Below are positions 48,119 to 58,067 of a stretch of DNA of 64,000 nucleotides, in pieces. The stretch is taken from the NCBI GenBank assembly GCA_029250925.1, contig JAQXEH010000046.1:1-64000 (forward strand). The letters run 5' to 3'. Under the pieces are notes generated by a model, which was not told the origin of the DNA, did no database searches, and saw only the letters and a program-made list of their open reading frames with translations. Each line of letters starts with the position of its first letter. Positions within the stretch are counted from its first letter, which is position 1. Source of the DNA: Hellea sp. Its GTDB lineage: Bacteria > Pseudomonadota > Alphaproteobacteria > Caulobacterales > Maricaulaceae. The translations under genes were made by a program, and so were the position numbers.

Positions 48119-48781
48119 ATGTATAAGTTATTATTTTTCATAGCATATTTCACTTTAATATCTTTTCCGTCATCAGGTGAGACAACTCGAAAAATAGAAG
48201 AGTCTAACCCTGCGGCACCTTTTACTGATGTTAAAAATTTAATCTCAGACCTAAAACTAATAAACAACGCTATGAATTCCACTATTCACATAGAAGGAAG
48301 ATTTGTACAGTATGCTCCTGACGGATCTATTATAGCTGGAAATTTATTTATAAATAGACCGGGAAAATTACGTATAGAATATGATAGCCCCAACTCATTG
48401 TTAATTATTTCTGACGGAGTAAGTCTAATACAAAAAGACGTCAATCTAGGCACAACAGATCGCATTCCGCTATCGTCGACCCCAATATACTACTTCTTGA
48501 AAAAAAACATTGACCTCGACAAGGACGTAAAAGTAACGGGTCTTATAAAAAAAGAAAAAGAGTGGTATATTAGCATTGCTGATCCATCTGATGAGGCAAT
48601 TGGAGTTTTAACTATTATACTCGATGCAAATAAATTAAGAATAAAAGGCTGGAGTATTATAGATGGCTCAGAGAGCCCAACTTATGTTAAACTCACAGAT
48701 ATTAGATATCCAAAAATATTAAATCCGCGCTTATTTCTCACAAGAGAAAAAAGCAAGAGGAAAACAAGAAAAAATAATTAA
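48119..48781 (+). CDS. lolA: LolA-like outer-membrane lipoprotein carrier
   Basis: The 220-residue protein has a hydrophobic N-terminal signal peptide (residues 1-20, FFIAYFTLISFPSSG), then the Lol fold: GRFVQYAPDGSIIAGNLFINRPGKLRIEYDSP, LIISDGVSLIQKDVN and the late strand VKLTDIRY. It would take lipoproteins from LolCDE across the periplasm to the outer membrane. It follows the PfkB gene by about 70 bases. In many Alphaproteobacteria LolA-like genes precede xth as here. Confidence 0.88.
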   Translation: MYKLLFFIAYFTLISFPSSGETTRKIEESNPAAPFTDVKNLISDLKLINNAMNSTIHIEGRFVQYAPDGSIIAGNLFINRPGKLRIEYDSPNSLLIISDGVSLIQKDVNLGTTDRIPLSSTPIYYFLKKNIDLDKDVKVTGLIKKEKEWYISIADPSDEAIGVLTIILDANKLRIKGWSIIDGSESPTYVKLTDIRYPKILNPRLFLTREKSKRKTRKNN

Positions 48782-48812
48782 CGAACAAATCAGGTTTACC
48801 AAGGCTATTTAT

Positions 48813-49640
48813 ATGCAAATTAAGCTCGCAACATGGAATATAAATTCAGTTCGCTTAAGAATAGACCAAGTTTTGCGCTTCTTAAAAGAGGAATCGCCCG
48901 ATGTCTTGGGTCTACAAGAGATAAAGTGCGAAACACATTTGTTTCCAAAAGAACCCTTCATTAATGCAGGCTATAAATATATAGAGGTTCACGGTATGAA
49001 GGGCTACCATGGGGCGGCAACTGTTTCAAAACTTCCCCTTCAGCGCCTAAACACTAAGTTTTGTCCATTAGGTCACTCACGCCATGTAAGCACATTGGTG
49101 TCACATAAAAGTTTAAGTTTTGAGTTTCATAATTTTTATATCCCTGCAGGAGGTGATATCGCCGACCCTGAAGAAAATGAAAAGTTTAAGCATAAATTAG
49201 ATTTTATTGAAAATATGAGGTCTTATTTCTCTATGCGATATAAAAAAGTGCCCGGCCCGCAAGTTCTTGTTGGGGACTTCAACATAGCGCCACACGAAAA
49301 TGATGTTTGGAATCACAAACAACTTTTAAAAGTTGTAAGTCACACTCCGATCGAGGTTTCTATTCTTAAGGGCTTACAAGAAGCACATAACTTTATTGAT
49401 TGTTCGAGGGCGTTATATAGTGATGAAGATAAATTGTTTAGTTGGTGGAGTTATAGAGGGAGGAACCCCCTTGAAAGCAATAGGGGGCGGCGCCTTGACC
49501 ATATATGGGTAAGCTCAGATTTAAAAAAGGCTATCGAGTATTCGGGCAAAGAGGGGCACATTATTCATACTCCATGTAGAATTTGGGAGCCAAAGCCAAG
49601 CGACCACGTTCCAATGACCCAGATTTTAAATTTAATCTAA
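48813..49640 (+). CDS. xth: Exodeoxyribonuclease III
   Basis: The 275-residue endonuclease/exonuclease/phosphatase-fold enzyme cuts AP sites and degrades DNA 3' ends. Seen motifs are ATWNINSVRLR at the start, DVLGLQEIKC with the metal Glu, GYHGAATVSK, LVGDFNIAPHENDVWN, and the tail HIWVSSDL and SDHVPM with the catalytic Asp-His. It overlaps the convergent yhhN-like gene by 4 bases. Confidence 0.93.
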   Translation: MQIKLATWNINSVRLRIDQVLRFLKEESPDVLGLQEIKCETHLFPKEPFINAGYKYIEVHGMKGYHGAATVSKLPLQRLNTKFCPLGHSRHVSTLVSHKSLSFEFHNFYIPAGGDIADPEENEKFKHKLDFIENMRSYFSMRYKKVPGPQVLVGDFNIAPHENDVWNHKQLLKVVSHTPIEVSILKGLQEAHNFIDCSRALYSDEDKLFSWWSYRGRNPLESNRGRRLDHIWVSSDLKKAIEYSGKEGHIIHTPCRIWEPKPSDHVPMTQILNLI

Positions 49641-50269
49641 ACTGAAACGCTGAAGGCAAATAATCCTTGAGCCGCAAAATATAGAGGAGTAATCAATAGA
49701 GCATTTTTTGTTGAGCGCTTTATGAAACGATCCTTAGCAACAAAAATATCTGATAAAACAAAAAATGTAGCTGCTATTAAGATAAGTTTTTGTTCGTACA
49801 TAAAGGTATAAGCGGAAGTAATCATCATAAATATAGCTAAACCATAAAGTAATATAAAAAGTTTAAATTTACGCGACACTCTAGGTAGTAAATACATAAA
49901 GTTTATGCCCCCTAATATCGTAATTAATGGTAAAAATATAACTAATGAGGCAAAGTCAAACGTACTGCTTTTGATAAATGCTAATGAGAATAATAGATGC
50001 GCAATTGCAAAAACAAGCATTCCGCAAAAAAAAGAAATTTTTAATTTTCTGTTAAGTAATAATACATCCCCTACAGCACATAACACCAGTGAAAACAAAA
50101 TTAAACATCCATAGCCAGTTTCAAGTGCCCCAAGTTTTAATGAAATAAACACGAAGCTTAATGCAGCTACCGGCTTAAATATATATTCGCCAATTTTGAA
50201 ATTATAATATTCAGATACTACTAGTCCTGATACGATTAAAATATAAGCTATATAGATAAAAAGCCCCAA
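49637..50269 (-). CDS. YhhN/TMEM86-family membrane protein
   Basis: The 210-residue protein has about eight short membrane helices with the family motifs FSLVLCAVGDVLLL and LSDIFVAKDRF. Animal relatives include lysoplasmalogenase; bacterial function is unproven, though a lysolipid hydrolase is possible. It lies 8 bases downstream of the response regulator on the same strand. Confidence 0.8.
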   Translation of the reverse strand: MGLFIYIAYILIVSGLVVSEYYNFKIGEYIFKPVAALSFVFISLKLGALETGYGCLILFSLVLCAVGDVLLLNRKLKISFFCGMLVFAIAHLLFSLAFIKSSTFDFASLVIFLPLITILGGINFMYLLPRVSRKFKLFILLYGLAIFMMITSAYTFMYEQKLILIAATFFVLSDIFVAKDRFIKRSTKNALLITPLYFAAQGLFAFSVSV

Positions 50270-50277
50270 ATTGTTTA

Positions 50278-50982
50278 TTAATTGCCCGCCTGTAAAACCA
50301 CACTATATCCATTTTTTGAGGTTTTTATAGAAATAAATTTAGAGGCCTTTGGCTTAAGCTTCTCTCTTAAACGATAAATATGAGTTTCTAATGTGTGAGT
50401 AGTAATACTAGATTTATATCCCCATATGACTTCTAACAGCTCTGCACGAGAAGCAAAGCCACCCTCCGATCTTAAAAGATAATTTAATATACTAGTTTCT
50501 TTCTCAGTTAACTCGATGCTCCGTAACTTTTTTTTACTTATAAGAGAGGCAGGCTTTAATAGGCCTTTAATTGAGTAAAACTCGTAAGGACCCATTCGGT
50601 AAATAAGGTCATTGTTTTTTTTAAATCGACTTATTTCTGTTCTAACTTTTGCCAATAAAGTAACAAACCGAAACGGCTTCTTCAGTATTAAATACCTCAT
50701 CGCTAACCCACTTGTAGTGATTTTTGTTAGTTTATCTGTATTGCTTAAAATTATAAAAGGAACTGAAGTTTCAGTGTTCATTTGTAGATATTTTTGTATG
50801 GACTCATTATCGACTAAAAGTTGCTCATCAATAATCACAATATCATATATACTCGTAGTTGATGATGTCTTCCCTTGGTCCTGAGGTAAGAACACATCAA
50901 ACTCTCCTGTAGCAGAAAAATGCTCCAAAAGTTCTTCTTCTAAGTATTGATCTTTAACGACTAATAAAATTCGCTTTTTAAT
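50278..50982 (-). CDS. OmpR-family response regulator, probable AUU start
   Basis: The reading frame from ATT at 50982 restores a full receiver domain: ILLVVKDQ, phospho-acceptor D52 in YDIVIIDEQL, S80 in FIILS and K102 in LKKPF. A GGTGGAG site lies 8 bases before that ATT. No in-frame ATG, GTG or TTG exists between it and the upstream stop; a TTG at 50928 would cut off the first strand. The C-terminal winged helix (about residues 138-234) has TTHTLETHIYRLREKL. The acidic pocket (usually EDD) reads VKD, so phosphorylation may be altered. No sensor kinase is adjacent. Confidence 0.78.
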   Translation of the reverse strand: MKKRILLVVKDQYLEEELLEHFSATGEFDVFLPQDQGKTSSTTSIYDIVIIDEQLLVDNESIQKYLQMNTETSVPFIILSNTDKLTKITTSGLAMRYLILKKPFRFVTLLAKVRTEISRFKKNNDLIYRMGPYEFYSIKGLLKPASLISKKKLRSIELTEKETSILNYLLRSEGGFASRAELLEVIWGYKSSITTHTLETHIYRLREKLKPKASKFISIKTSKNGYSVVLQAGN

Positions 50983-51063
50983 AGGCTCTGCTCCACCACG
51001 GTAGTGACAATATATAGAAACTTCTATCTAATACAATTTATAAAATAATTAAGGCTAGATAAA

Positions 51064-51585
51064 ATGCAGATAGACAATATAAAAATTTGTGTAAAAATTT
51101 CTGATAGCACCATCAATTTTAATAAGGTCAGTTATCCATGCCAACTCGGAATAGAGGGAGGCGTTCATTATACTAAAGGGGCCGAGGGTGATAAAAAAAC
51201 TCCGATTGGTAATTATAAAATACGTTTTGGGTTTTATCGTAAAGATCGAGTACCTAGGCCACACTCTGCATTAAATTTTATTCCAATAAATAAAAGTGAT
51301 GGCTGGTCTGATGATGCTATGGATGTGTCTTATAATAGGTACATACGGTTACCGTATAACAAAAGTCATGAACGATTATGGAGGGAAGACAGAGCCTATG
51401 ATATAATACTAGTTATAAATCATAATGACAGCCCTCCGGTTGCAGGTTTAGGAAGTGCTATCTTCATTCATCTTAGCCAGATTAACAAAAGGAAAACACA
51501 AGGGTGTGTTGCTATTGAACCATTAGTTATGTCCAAATTATTACCTTTAATAAAAAATGGCACAAAACTATCTATAACTCCCTAA
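51064..51585 (+). CDS. L,D-transpeptidase-domain (YkuD-type) protein
   Basis: The 173-residue protein has a YkuD-like catalytic domain: HYTKGAEGDKKTPIGNYKI, a central Tyr-rich stretch, and the catalytic His and Cys in IFIHLSQ and KTQGCVAI near the C-terminus. Such enzymes cross-link murein or attach lipoproteins by 3-3 bonds. No signal peptide or membrane anchor is visible, unlike most of the family, so the compartment is unclear. It is divergent from the response regulator and convergent with yggS, overlapping its stop by 4 bases. Confidence 0.82.
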   Translation: MQIDNIKICVKISDSTINFNKVSYPCQLGIEGGVHYTKGAEGDKKTPIGNYKIRFGFYRKDRVPRPHSALNFIPINKSDGWSDDAMDVSYNRYIRLPYNKSHERLWREDRAYDIILVINHNDSPPVAGLGSAIFIHLSQINKRKTQGCVAIEPLVMSKLLPLIKNGTKLSITP

Positions 51586-52259
51586 TAAATTCGGGGTCCA
51601 AACAGAGCTGATCCAACCCTTACATGAGTGGCGCCCATTTCAATTGCGACTTCAAAATCGTTACTCATACCCATTGACGTTGCCTCCATTCCATAATCTT
51701 CGGTTAGCTTTTTTAAAAGCCAGAAATGTGGTGATGCCGCTTCCTTTAATGGTGGTATGCACATTAAACCGGCTGGCTTTATATTATATTCTTTTTTTAA
51801 CTCGGAAAGAAATAATGGTAGATGACTCGGACTCACCCCTGATTTTTGTTTTTCTTCGCCCGTATTAACTTGGACTAATATCTTGGGTAGGCTTCCGTGT
51901 TTATCAGCTGCCCTTACTAGTGCTTTTGCTAAACTCATTCTATCAAGTGTCTCAATCACATCAAATACTTTTACTGCATCGAGAGCTTTATTGCTCTGAA
52001 GTGGACCTATTAATCTTAACTCAATATCTTTTCGAATATATTTGAAGGTATTGCCCCACCTAATCTGGCTTTCCTGCACACGGTTTTCTCCAAAAACTTT
52101 TTGGCCAGCAGATATCATTTCTTTAATTTTAAAATCTGGCTGCATTTTGGATACTGCCGTTAATACTTGATTATTGTTTAAACCTGCGCGCTTGGCAGAC
52201 GCAGCTATACGCTCTATAATTAACTTTCTTTTATGTGAAATAGGAAGCGTATCACTCAT
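51582..52259 (-). CDS. YggS-family pyridoxal-phosphate homeostasis protein
   Basis: The 225-residue PLP-binding TIM barrel has LTAVSKMQPDF with the PLP Lys near residue 37, FGENRVQES, LRLIGPLQSNKA, VQVNTGEEKQKSGV, and the phosphate-binding GMSNDFEVAIEMGATHVRVGSALFG. Such proteins buffer free pyridoxal phosphate. The start ATG lies in the palindrome CATG and overlaps the divergent thiE-like start. An AAGG lies 11 bases upstream, inside the neighbour. Confidence 0.9.
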   Translation of the reverse strand: MSDTLPISHKRKLIIERIAASAKRAGLNNNQVLTAVSKMQPDFKIKEMISAGQKVFGENRVQESQIRWGNTFKYIRKDIELRLIGPLQSNKALDAVKVFDVIETLDRMSLAKALVRAADKHGSLPKILVQVNTGEEKQKSGVSPSHLPLFLSELKKEYNIKPAGLMCIPPLKEAASPHFWLLKKLTEDYGMEATSMGMSNDFEVAIEMGATHVRVGSALFGPRIY

Positions 52260-52893
52260 GAAGCTTAATTACCTTGAATGGAGCCACAATGAAAGTAATA
52301 TCGTTTCAAATGTAGCCTTACAATTATACAAAAATCGCAACAGCCCAAGTAAGTTATCTCCTTTAGTGTTATTAACAGACCCGTTAAGGATGGTGGATAT
52401 AAACAGTTCCATAAAAAAGTTACCCCGCGGATCAACGCTTATTTATAGACATTTTGGTGAAATGGGGTATCAAAAAAAGGCAGAGGGGTTAAGAGAATTA
52501 ACCCTAAAACAAAAAATCCAGTTTTTAATTGGAAACGATCCAAATCTAGCGCTTGCTGTTAACGCTGATGGTGTTCATTTTTCACGTGATCCAGAATTAG
52601 TGGCGCCCATTACTTGGAGAGCCAAGAAACCAGACTGGCTTATCTCTATGGCAGGTATAAAATCAGGTTCTTATAAAAGCGATCTAGCCATACTTGATGG
52701 GTTATTAATATCTTCCGTATTTCAAAGTAATAGCCCTAGCGCAGGGCCTCCAATAGGCATTGAAGGCCTCAAGAGAAAAATGAAAAATCTTTGTTGTCCT
52801 GTTTTCGCTATGGGGGGTATAAATAAAAAAAATGCTCATGAATTAATTGGGGTGGGCGTCTCTGGAATAGCGGGCATAAGTTTTGGTCTTTAA
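52258..52893 (+). CDS. Thiamine-phosphate synthase-like protein
   Basis: The 211-residue TIM-barrel protein has LVLLTDPLRM, NDPNLALAVNADGVHFS, LISMAGI (where ThiE proteins usually have SxH) and VFAMGGINKKNAHELIGVGVSGIAGIS. It matches the ThiE/TenI fold, which couples HMP-PP and THZ-P into thiamine phosphate. The typical CTHS-like segment is not clear, so TenI or another homologue is possible. The ATG at 52258 shares the CATG with the yggS start; AGGAAG lies 10 bases before, inside yggS. It converges with the porin-like gene with a 4-base overlap. Confidence 0.75.
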   Translation: MKLNYLEWSHNESNIVSNVALQLYKNRNSPSKLSPLVLLTDPLRMVDINSSIKKLPRGSTLIYRHFGEMGYQKKAEGLRELTLKQKIQFLIGNDPNLALAVNADGVHFSRDPELVAPITWRAKKPDWLISMAGIKSGSYKSDLAILDGLLISSVFQSNSPSAGPPIGIEGLKRKMKNLCCPVFAMGGINKKNAHELIGVGVSGIAGISFGL

Positions 52894-54311
52894 AATTTAT
52901 ACCCCCCCTGTATGAATAGTTTTATTGATTTATTCGTGTGAGGACCATTAAAAGTTAATTGTCTTCGCTTAGCACGCTGCAGCCCAGTGCTTAAAATGTA
53001 GTCATTAAATTTATAAGAAATCCCTACTGACGAATGGCTTGTTTTTCTATTTATATTTTCATCAAGGGAAGACCCGGATGACAATGAAACCCCTAATCGT
53101 CCATTTTCCCATAAAGCTCCTCCATGACGCGCTCTATAGTTACCTCCTTTAAGGCCATTGTTACTTCTTAAATATGAAGAGTTAAAAGTAAAATTATTGT
53201 AAGTGATTTGAGAGCTAATATTCCAAGTTTTAAGGTTGTCAAAGGAGCTGGCCATATTAATATTATTTGCGTACGCATAGCTCATTGCTGCTTCAAACAT
53301 TACTCTATTTTTAAAGTTTCTATCTATTGCTACACCCAATTCTATTATGTCTTTTAAGTCCGGGCTATCTCTTTTTACTGAAGAGTCTCTAGTTTTTTTT
53401 TCGCAATACTCGATGCCACATGCAATAGAATTTGGTGCGTATGAAACACCAAACTCAAAGCCAGCGCCTATGCTATCACCTAATAAACGAGGGCTTGTAT
53501 AGATTATTTTTTTGGCTTTACCTGTGACGTTATTTGTTGTTCTTATTGAGTTTAGACCAGTGTAATCTATCGCAATACTCGATGCTCTTGGATCATATAG
53601 GTCAATGCTGCTTATTGAAAATAAGTGTGCCGCACCCATATCGGCCCCAATAAAAAATTCGCCGTATGGTGAACTAAGGTAAAAAGATGCTGTTTCTAAA
53701 GACGTTTGTAATTTATTGTTTTTATCGTTTCTATTGTAATAAAATTGTGATTCATGTCCATTATTCAGTCCCGTTAATGAGTTTTCGTTAAGACAATCTA
53801 CTCCTAGGTTTATACAAGAGGGTGTTGTCTCTTGTTTGAAGTCTACGACAGGCCTTTTATCGACAACAACTTCAATTATACTGCCGTACTCTATGCCGCC
53901 GTTAGAGATAGTATTTACATCAAGACTAACTAGCGCTCTACCATAGGTGTTACTTTTATTCTTAAGGCTTGATAAACTATCAATCCCAATTAACGCAAAT
54001 CCATTCAAGTTGGTTTCAATTTTTTTAAAACTATTACAGATTTTCGGCTTCAGGCTTTCAATGCACAGGTTGTTATTTTCATCCAGTTTGCTAATTATGT
54101 TTTTGTGTATATGTAAATTTTCATTGGAATAATTATATGGTTTAGTTTCATAGGGGTGGGCTACGGGTAAATTAGGAAACCCGTTAAATAACAACATTAA
54201 AACTAATATTATAGCCCTTAAAAGCAATTTACCTGTTCCTTTACTAGATACATAACACTTGAATTGTCTTCCTGTCTTATAAAATTCATTTATAATTAAC
54301 CTAGATAACAA
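52890..54311 (-). CDS. Putative outer-membrane beta-barrel protein
   Basis: The 473-residue protein has an N-terminal basic region with a hydrophobic helix (LLLRAIILVLMLLFNGF, about residues 29-45) as likely signal. Repeated amphipathic strands follow, and the last residue is Phe in FIQGGYKF, the usual end of outer-membrane barrels. The body holds several Cys (SIACGIEYCEKK and SCINLGVDCL). Porin-like blocks such as SLETASFYLSSPYGEFFIGAD fit a general porin, but no specific family was recognised. The first 28 residues look untypical; a later start is possible. Confidence 0.65.
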   Translation of the reverse strand: MLSRLIINEFYKTGRQFKCYVSSKGTGKLLLRAIILVLMLLFNGFPNLPVAHPYETKPYNYSNENLHIHKNIISKLDENNNLCIESLKPKICNSFKKIETNLNGFALIGIDSLSSLKNKSNTYGRALVSLDVNTISNGGIEYGSIIEVVVDKRPVVDFKQETTPSCINLGVDCLNENSLTGLNNGHESQFYYNRNDKNNKLQTSLETASFYLSSPYGEFFIGADMGAAHLFSISSIDLYDPRASSIAIDYTGLNSIRTTNNVTGKAKKIIYTSPRLLGDSIGAGFEFGVSYAPNSIACGIEYCEKKTRDSSVKRDSPDLKDIIELGVAIDRNFKNRVMFEAAMSYAYANNINMASSFDNLKTWNISSQITYNNFTFNSSYLRSNNGLKGGNYRARHGGALWENGRLGVSLSSGSSLDENINRKTSHSSVGISYKFNDYILSTGLQRAKRRQLTFNGPHTNKSIKLFIQGGYKF

Positions 54312-54420
54312 AGAAAAATTTTTAATGTAGTTAATTTAAAATAAATTAAGTACAGAAGGCTATGCCTAATCGATTTTAATGTTATAAGGCATTTTAATTT
54401 GTCGTTACTGGAGCCTCATT

Positions 54421-54897
54421 ATGAAGCTATTGAAGAAACAATCCTCCCAATTAATTGTTACCTCAGCTATGGCTGCTATTTTTTTAGTTGGGTGTGGGTC
54501 ATTAGGTTCTGGTAAAAGTAGCTCAAAAAAACAAGCTGCCGCAAGGAAAGCCGCCACTGCAAATGCACCAAACATGGGAGTTAACTCTTATTTGTGGAGA
54601 GCATCCTTAGAAACCTTAAACTTTATGCCTCTTGCCCAAGTTGACCCATTCGGAGGAGTTATAGTTACTGACTGGTACGCAAGCGCAGAGGCGCCAAATG
54701 AACGGTTTAAAGCGAACATTTATATTCTTGATACCAATCTACGAGCAGATGCTTTAAAGGCTTCAATTTTTAAACAAAAGCGTATTTCAGGAAGTTGGCA
54801 GGACGCAACTATAGATGCCGATACCGCAAGACAAATTGAAAATGCAATATTAACTCGTGCAAGAGAATTATATATTGCCACGGTGGATGCCCAGTAA
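54421..54897 (+). CDS. DUF3576 lipoprotein
   Basis: The 158-residue protein has a signal sequence ending in the lipobox LVGC near residue 26. A low-complexity linker rich in Ser, Lys and Ala follows, then the DUF3576 core: MGVNSYLWRASLETLNFMPLAQVDPFGGVIVTDWY. The family is largely alphaproteobacterial, has no known role, and often sits before leuS as here. It precedes leuS by 69 bases. Confidence 0.88.
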   Translation: MKLLKKQSSQLIVTSAMAAIFLVGCGSLGSGKSSSKKQAAARKAATANAPNMGVNSYLWRASLETLNFMPLAQVDPFGGVIVTDWYASAEAPNERFKANIYILDTNLRADALKASIFKQKRISGSWQDATIDADTARQIENAILTRARELYIATVDAQ

Positions 54898-54966
54898 ACA
54901 TTATTCGGTTGTATCTAGGGCTCTTTTTAAGAAAAATATATACAAATAAAACTTGATTGAGTTTTT

Positions 54967-57570
54967 ATGGTTGATGACATTAAAGTTAGGTATAATGCCG
55001 CTGAAGTTGAGCCTCGCTGGCAATCCACATGGGATAGTCAAAACATATATTGCGCTGATAACTCAAGCAATAAACCTAAGTATTATGCCCTTGAAATGTT
55101 TCCATATCCATCGGGGAAAATTCACATGGGACATGTTCGTAATTATGCAATGGGAGATGTTGTTGCGCGTTATAAAAAGGCACAGGGGTTTGAGGTTTTG
55201 CACCCCATGGGATGGGATTCTTTTGGTATGCCGGCAGAAAATGCAGCTAAAGAATCAGGGGGTCACCCAAAGGACTGGACTTACAACAACATAAAAGCCA
55301 TGAAAGCTCCAATGCAGCGACTTGGATTCTCCTTAGATTGGAGCCGGGAGTTTGCTACTTCTGACGAGAGCTATTATAAACAACAACAGCTTATTTTTCT
55401 AAAGTTTTGGGAAAAAGGTCTTGTCTATCGTAAAACAGCAAAAGTTAATTGGGATCCTGTTGATAGCACAGTTTTAGCCAATGAACAGGTAATTGACGGA
55501 AAAGGTTGGCGCAGCGGTGCTACAATTGAACAACGTGATATGGACCAATGGTTTTTTAAAATAACTCATTATGCAGAAGAGCTCCTTGATGGAATAAAAA
55601 GCTTAGATAGATGGCCAGAGAAGGTACGTACCATGCAGGCTAACTGGATAGGTAAAAGTAAGGGGCTTCAGATGAGGTTTGAGTTTGAGGGCCCAACTAA
55701 GCTTAATAATATTTCCTCTGTAGAGGTGTTTACTACGCGACCGGATACGCTTTTTGGTGCAAGTTTTATAGCACTATCACCCGACCACCCAGTTGTGTTA
55801 AAATTGCAAGAAGACAACCCCAAAATAGCAAGTTTTAGAAAAAAATGTAACAAAATAGGCACAACAGAAGAAGCAATAGCTAACGCAGAAAAGCTTGGTT
55901 ATAAAACTGATCTTTGCGTAAGTCATCCATTTGATAAATCGTTATCAATACCTGTTTACATAGCAAATTTTGTTTTAATGGAATATGGTACTGGTGCCAT
56001 ATTCGGTTGCCCCGCACATGACCAAAGGGATTTAGACTTTGCTTTAAAATATAGCCTCAATATCCTGCCAGTAGTTCTTCCTGAGGGTGAAAATAAGTCA
56101 ACGTTTAAAGTAAATAAGAAAGCTTATACAGGCGAAGGGGTTCTATATAACTCAAATTTTTTAAATGGTTTAAATAAAATAGATGGCATTACAGCGGCAA
56201 TTCAAAAAATAGAGAATATGGGCCTAGGCAAAGGCACGGTGAATTATAGACTTAGAGACTGGGGTGTAAGCCGGCAACGCTATTGGGGGTGCCCTATACC
56301 AGTTATAAAGTGTCCAACTTGCGGGCCACAACCTGTTAAAGAGAATGAGCTTCCCGTTTTGTTGCCTTATGAAAATATAGATTTAACTACCCCGGGAAAT
56401 CCGTTGGATAGGCACCCTACTTTTAAAAAAGGTTCAAAAGAAGAACCTGTTATATGTTCTGTGTGTGGAGGTAAAGCAGAGCGGGAGACTGATACGCTTG
56501 ATACATTCGCTGATAGCTCGTGGTATTTCGCACGTTTCGCTGGAGGCAACTCCACAAATACGCCTATTGATAAAGAAAAAGCCAGTAACTGGCTTCCCGT
56601 AGATCAGTATATAGGAGGTGTGGAGCACGCAGTTTTACACTTACTATATGCAAGGTTTTTTACAAAAGCTTTAAGAGATTGCGAGCTAATTAACCTTCCA
56701 AAAGGAGAGCCTTTTAAGGGGCTTTTTACACAAGGTATGGTGACACATGCTACATTTTCAGATGATGATGGTAACTTTATATTACCCTCCTGCGTAAGCG
56801 AGAAAGACGGAAAATATATTAACGTTGATACCGGAAAACCAGTTACTAAGGGCGATGTTATTAAAATGTCAAAATCCAAGAAAAACGTTGTGGATCCTGA
56901 AGATATAATAGAGGCATATGGCGCAGATGTTGCACGCTGGTTCGTTTTGTCTGATTCGCCACCTGAGCGCGATGTAGAGTGGACCGAGTCTGGGGTAATC
57001 GGAGCGTGGCGCTTTTCTAAAAAGATATGGTCAATTGTAGAAAGTTCAGAAAACATTGACCCGCTCTCCATTGATATTAACGCTTCTGGTAAGGCATTGG
57101 AGCTTAGAAAGTTTACTCATAAAGCCCTCGAAAAGATAACAGCGGGAATTGAAGGTTTTAGATTCAATACGTCTGTTGCACAAATATATGAATTAACAAA
57201 TGAGCTTAAGAAATATACCACAAACGATAAGGCAAGGGCTGAATCTTTAGGTATATTAATCCGCACTCTTGCTCCATTTATGCCTCATTTAGCAGAAGAG
57301 TGCTGGAGTTATATAGGGGGGGAAGGATTGTGTTATAATGCTCCCTGGCCAATATATGAAAAAAAACTATTGGTAGAAGAGAGTAAAATAATGCCCATAC
57401 AAATAAATGGAAAAAGGAAAAGTCAGATTTCTATTCCATTAAATACGCCAAATTTCGATATTGAAAAAATGGTACTGTCTGATGAAGTGGTTACGAGAGC
57501 AATTGGTGGCTTAGTAGTCAAAAAAATCATCATTGTGCCAGGTCGAATAATCAATATAGTAGCATCATGA
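54967..57570 (+). CDS. leuS: Leucyl-tRNA synthetase
   Basis: The 867-residue class Ia synthetase charges tRNA-Leu. It has the HMGH version of the HIGH motif (H53-H56), the editing CP1 domain with [20 protein letters not shown], and the KMSKS loop at residues 633-637. The zinc-like CPTCG and CSVCGG Cys pairs and the C-terminal anticodon domain are in place. It is followed by lptE with a 4-base overlap. Confidence 0.97.
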   Translation: MVDDIKVRYNAAEVEPRWQSTWDSQNIYCADNSSNKPKYYALEMFPYPSGKIHMGHVRNYAMGDVVARYKKAQGFEVLHPMGWDSFGMPAENAAKESGGHPKDWTYNNIKAMKAPMQRLGFSLDWSREFATSDESYYKQQQLIFLKFWEKGLVYRKTAKVNWDPVDSTVLANEQVIDGKGWRSGATIEQRDMDQWFFKITHYAEELLDGIKSLDRWPEKVRTMQANWIGKSKGLQMRFEFEGPTKLNNISSVEVFTTRPDTLFGASFIALSPDHPVVLKLQEDNPKIASFRKKCNKIGTTEEAIANAEKLGYKTDLCVSHPFDKSLSIPVYIANFVLMEYGTGAIFGCPAHDQRDLDFALKYSLNILPVVLPEGENKSTFKVNKKAYTGEGVLYNSNFLNGLNKIDGITAAIQKIENMGLGKGTVNYRLRDWGVSRQRYWGCPIPVIKCPTCGPQPVKENELPVLLPYENIDLTTPGNPLDRHPTFKKGSKEEPVICSVCGGKAERETDTLDTFADSSWYFARFAGGNSTNTPIDKEKASNWLPVDQYIGGVEHAVLHLLYARFFTKALRDCELINLPKGEPFKGLFTQGMVTHATFSDDDGNFILPSCVSEKDGKYINVDTGKPVTKGDVIKMSKSKKNVVDPEDIIEAYGADVARWFVLSDSPPERDVEWTESGVIGAWRFSKKIWSIVESSENIDPLSIDINASGKALELRKFTHKALEKITAGIEGFRFNTSVAQIYELTNELKKYTTNDKARAESLGILIRTLAPFMPHLAEECWSYIGGEGLCYNAPWPIYEKKLLVEESKIMPIQINGKRKSQISIPLNTPNFDIEKMVLSDEVVTRAIGGLVVKKIIIVPGRIINIVAS

Positions 57571-58067
57571 AGCTTCATTTTTTATTTTTATTGATGCTAT
57601 TTTTTATCTCTGCTTGTGGCTTTTCGCCAATGCATGGCCCAGCAAATACAACCAATTCAAGTTTGTTTGAAAATATATCGGTAGAATTAAATGAAATTGA
57701 GGATATTGGTAACAAAGAAATTGGTTTTTATCTAATACAAAGAATAAGAGACAGGATTGGAACAAATCAGGGAAAAGATGTGCTGATACTTACTCCGGTG
57801 ATAGGTAGGGCTGGTTACGGTACTTCTTCTGATGACGTTGCCTCCCGTTACGATATCATTCTAACTGTAAGTTATGAGATAAGGAACAAAAAAACAGGTG
57901 ATCTATTAAGCAGAGGCTCAGTAAAGGGCTCATCTACATTTGCCGCCCCTATTGATCCTTATGGCCTTATTGCGGCAAGCAATGATGCGGAGCAAGTTAT
58001 AGCGAAAGATGTTGCAGACAGACTGCTTTTTAAACTTGCTACGCACTACTCTGAAGAAAATAAGTGA
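57567..58067 (+). CDS. lptE: LPS-assembly lipoprotein LptE
   Basis: The 166-residue protein has a lipoprotein signal peptide with Cys in [12 protein letters not shown], near residue 17, and the LptE-like region [36 protein letters not shown]. LptE plugs the LptD barrel at the outer membrane for lipopolysaccharide insertion. It overlaps leuS and holA by 4 bases each, the usual alphaproteobacterial trio. Confidence 0.9.
   Translation: MKLHFLFLLMLFFISACGFSPMHGPANTTNSSLFENISVELNEIEDIGNKEIGFYLIQRIRDRIGTNQGKDVLILTPVIGRAGYGTSSDDVASRYDIILTVSYEIRNKKTGDLLSRGSVKGSSTFAAPIDPYGLIAASNDAEQVIAKDVADRLLFKLATHYSEENK

Noticed and set aside
56604-57071. 155-codon open frame on the minus strand inside leuS
   Set aside because: It is fully antisense to well-conserved leuS sequence, including the KMSKS region, and has no family motifs.
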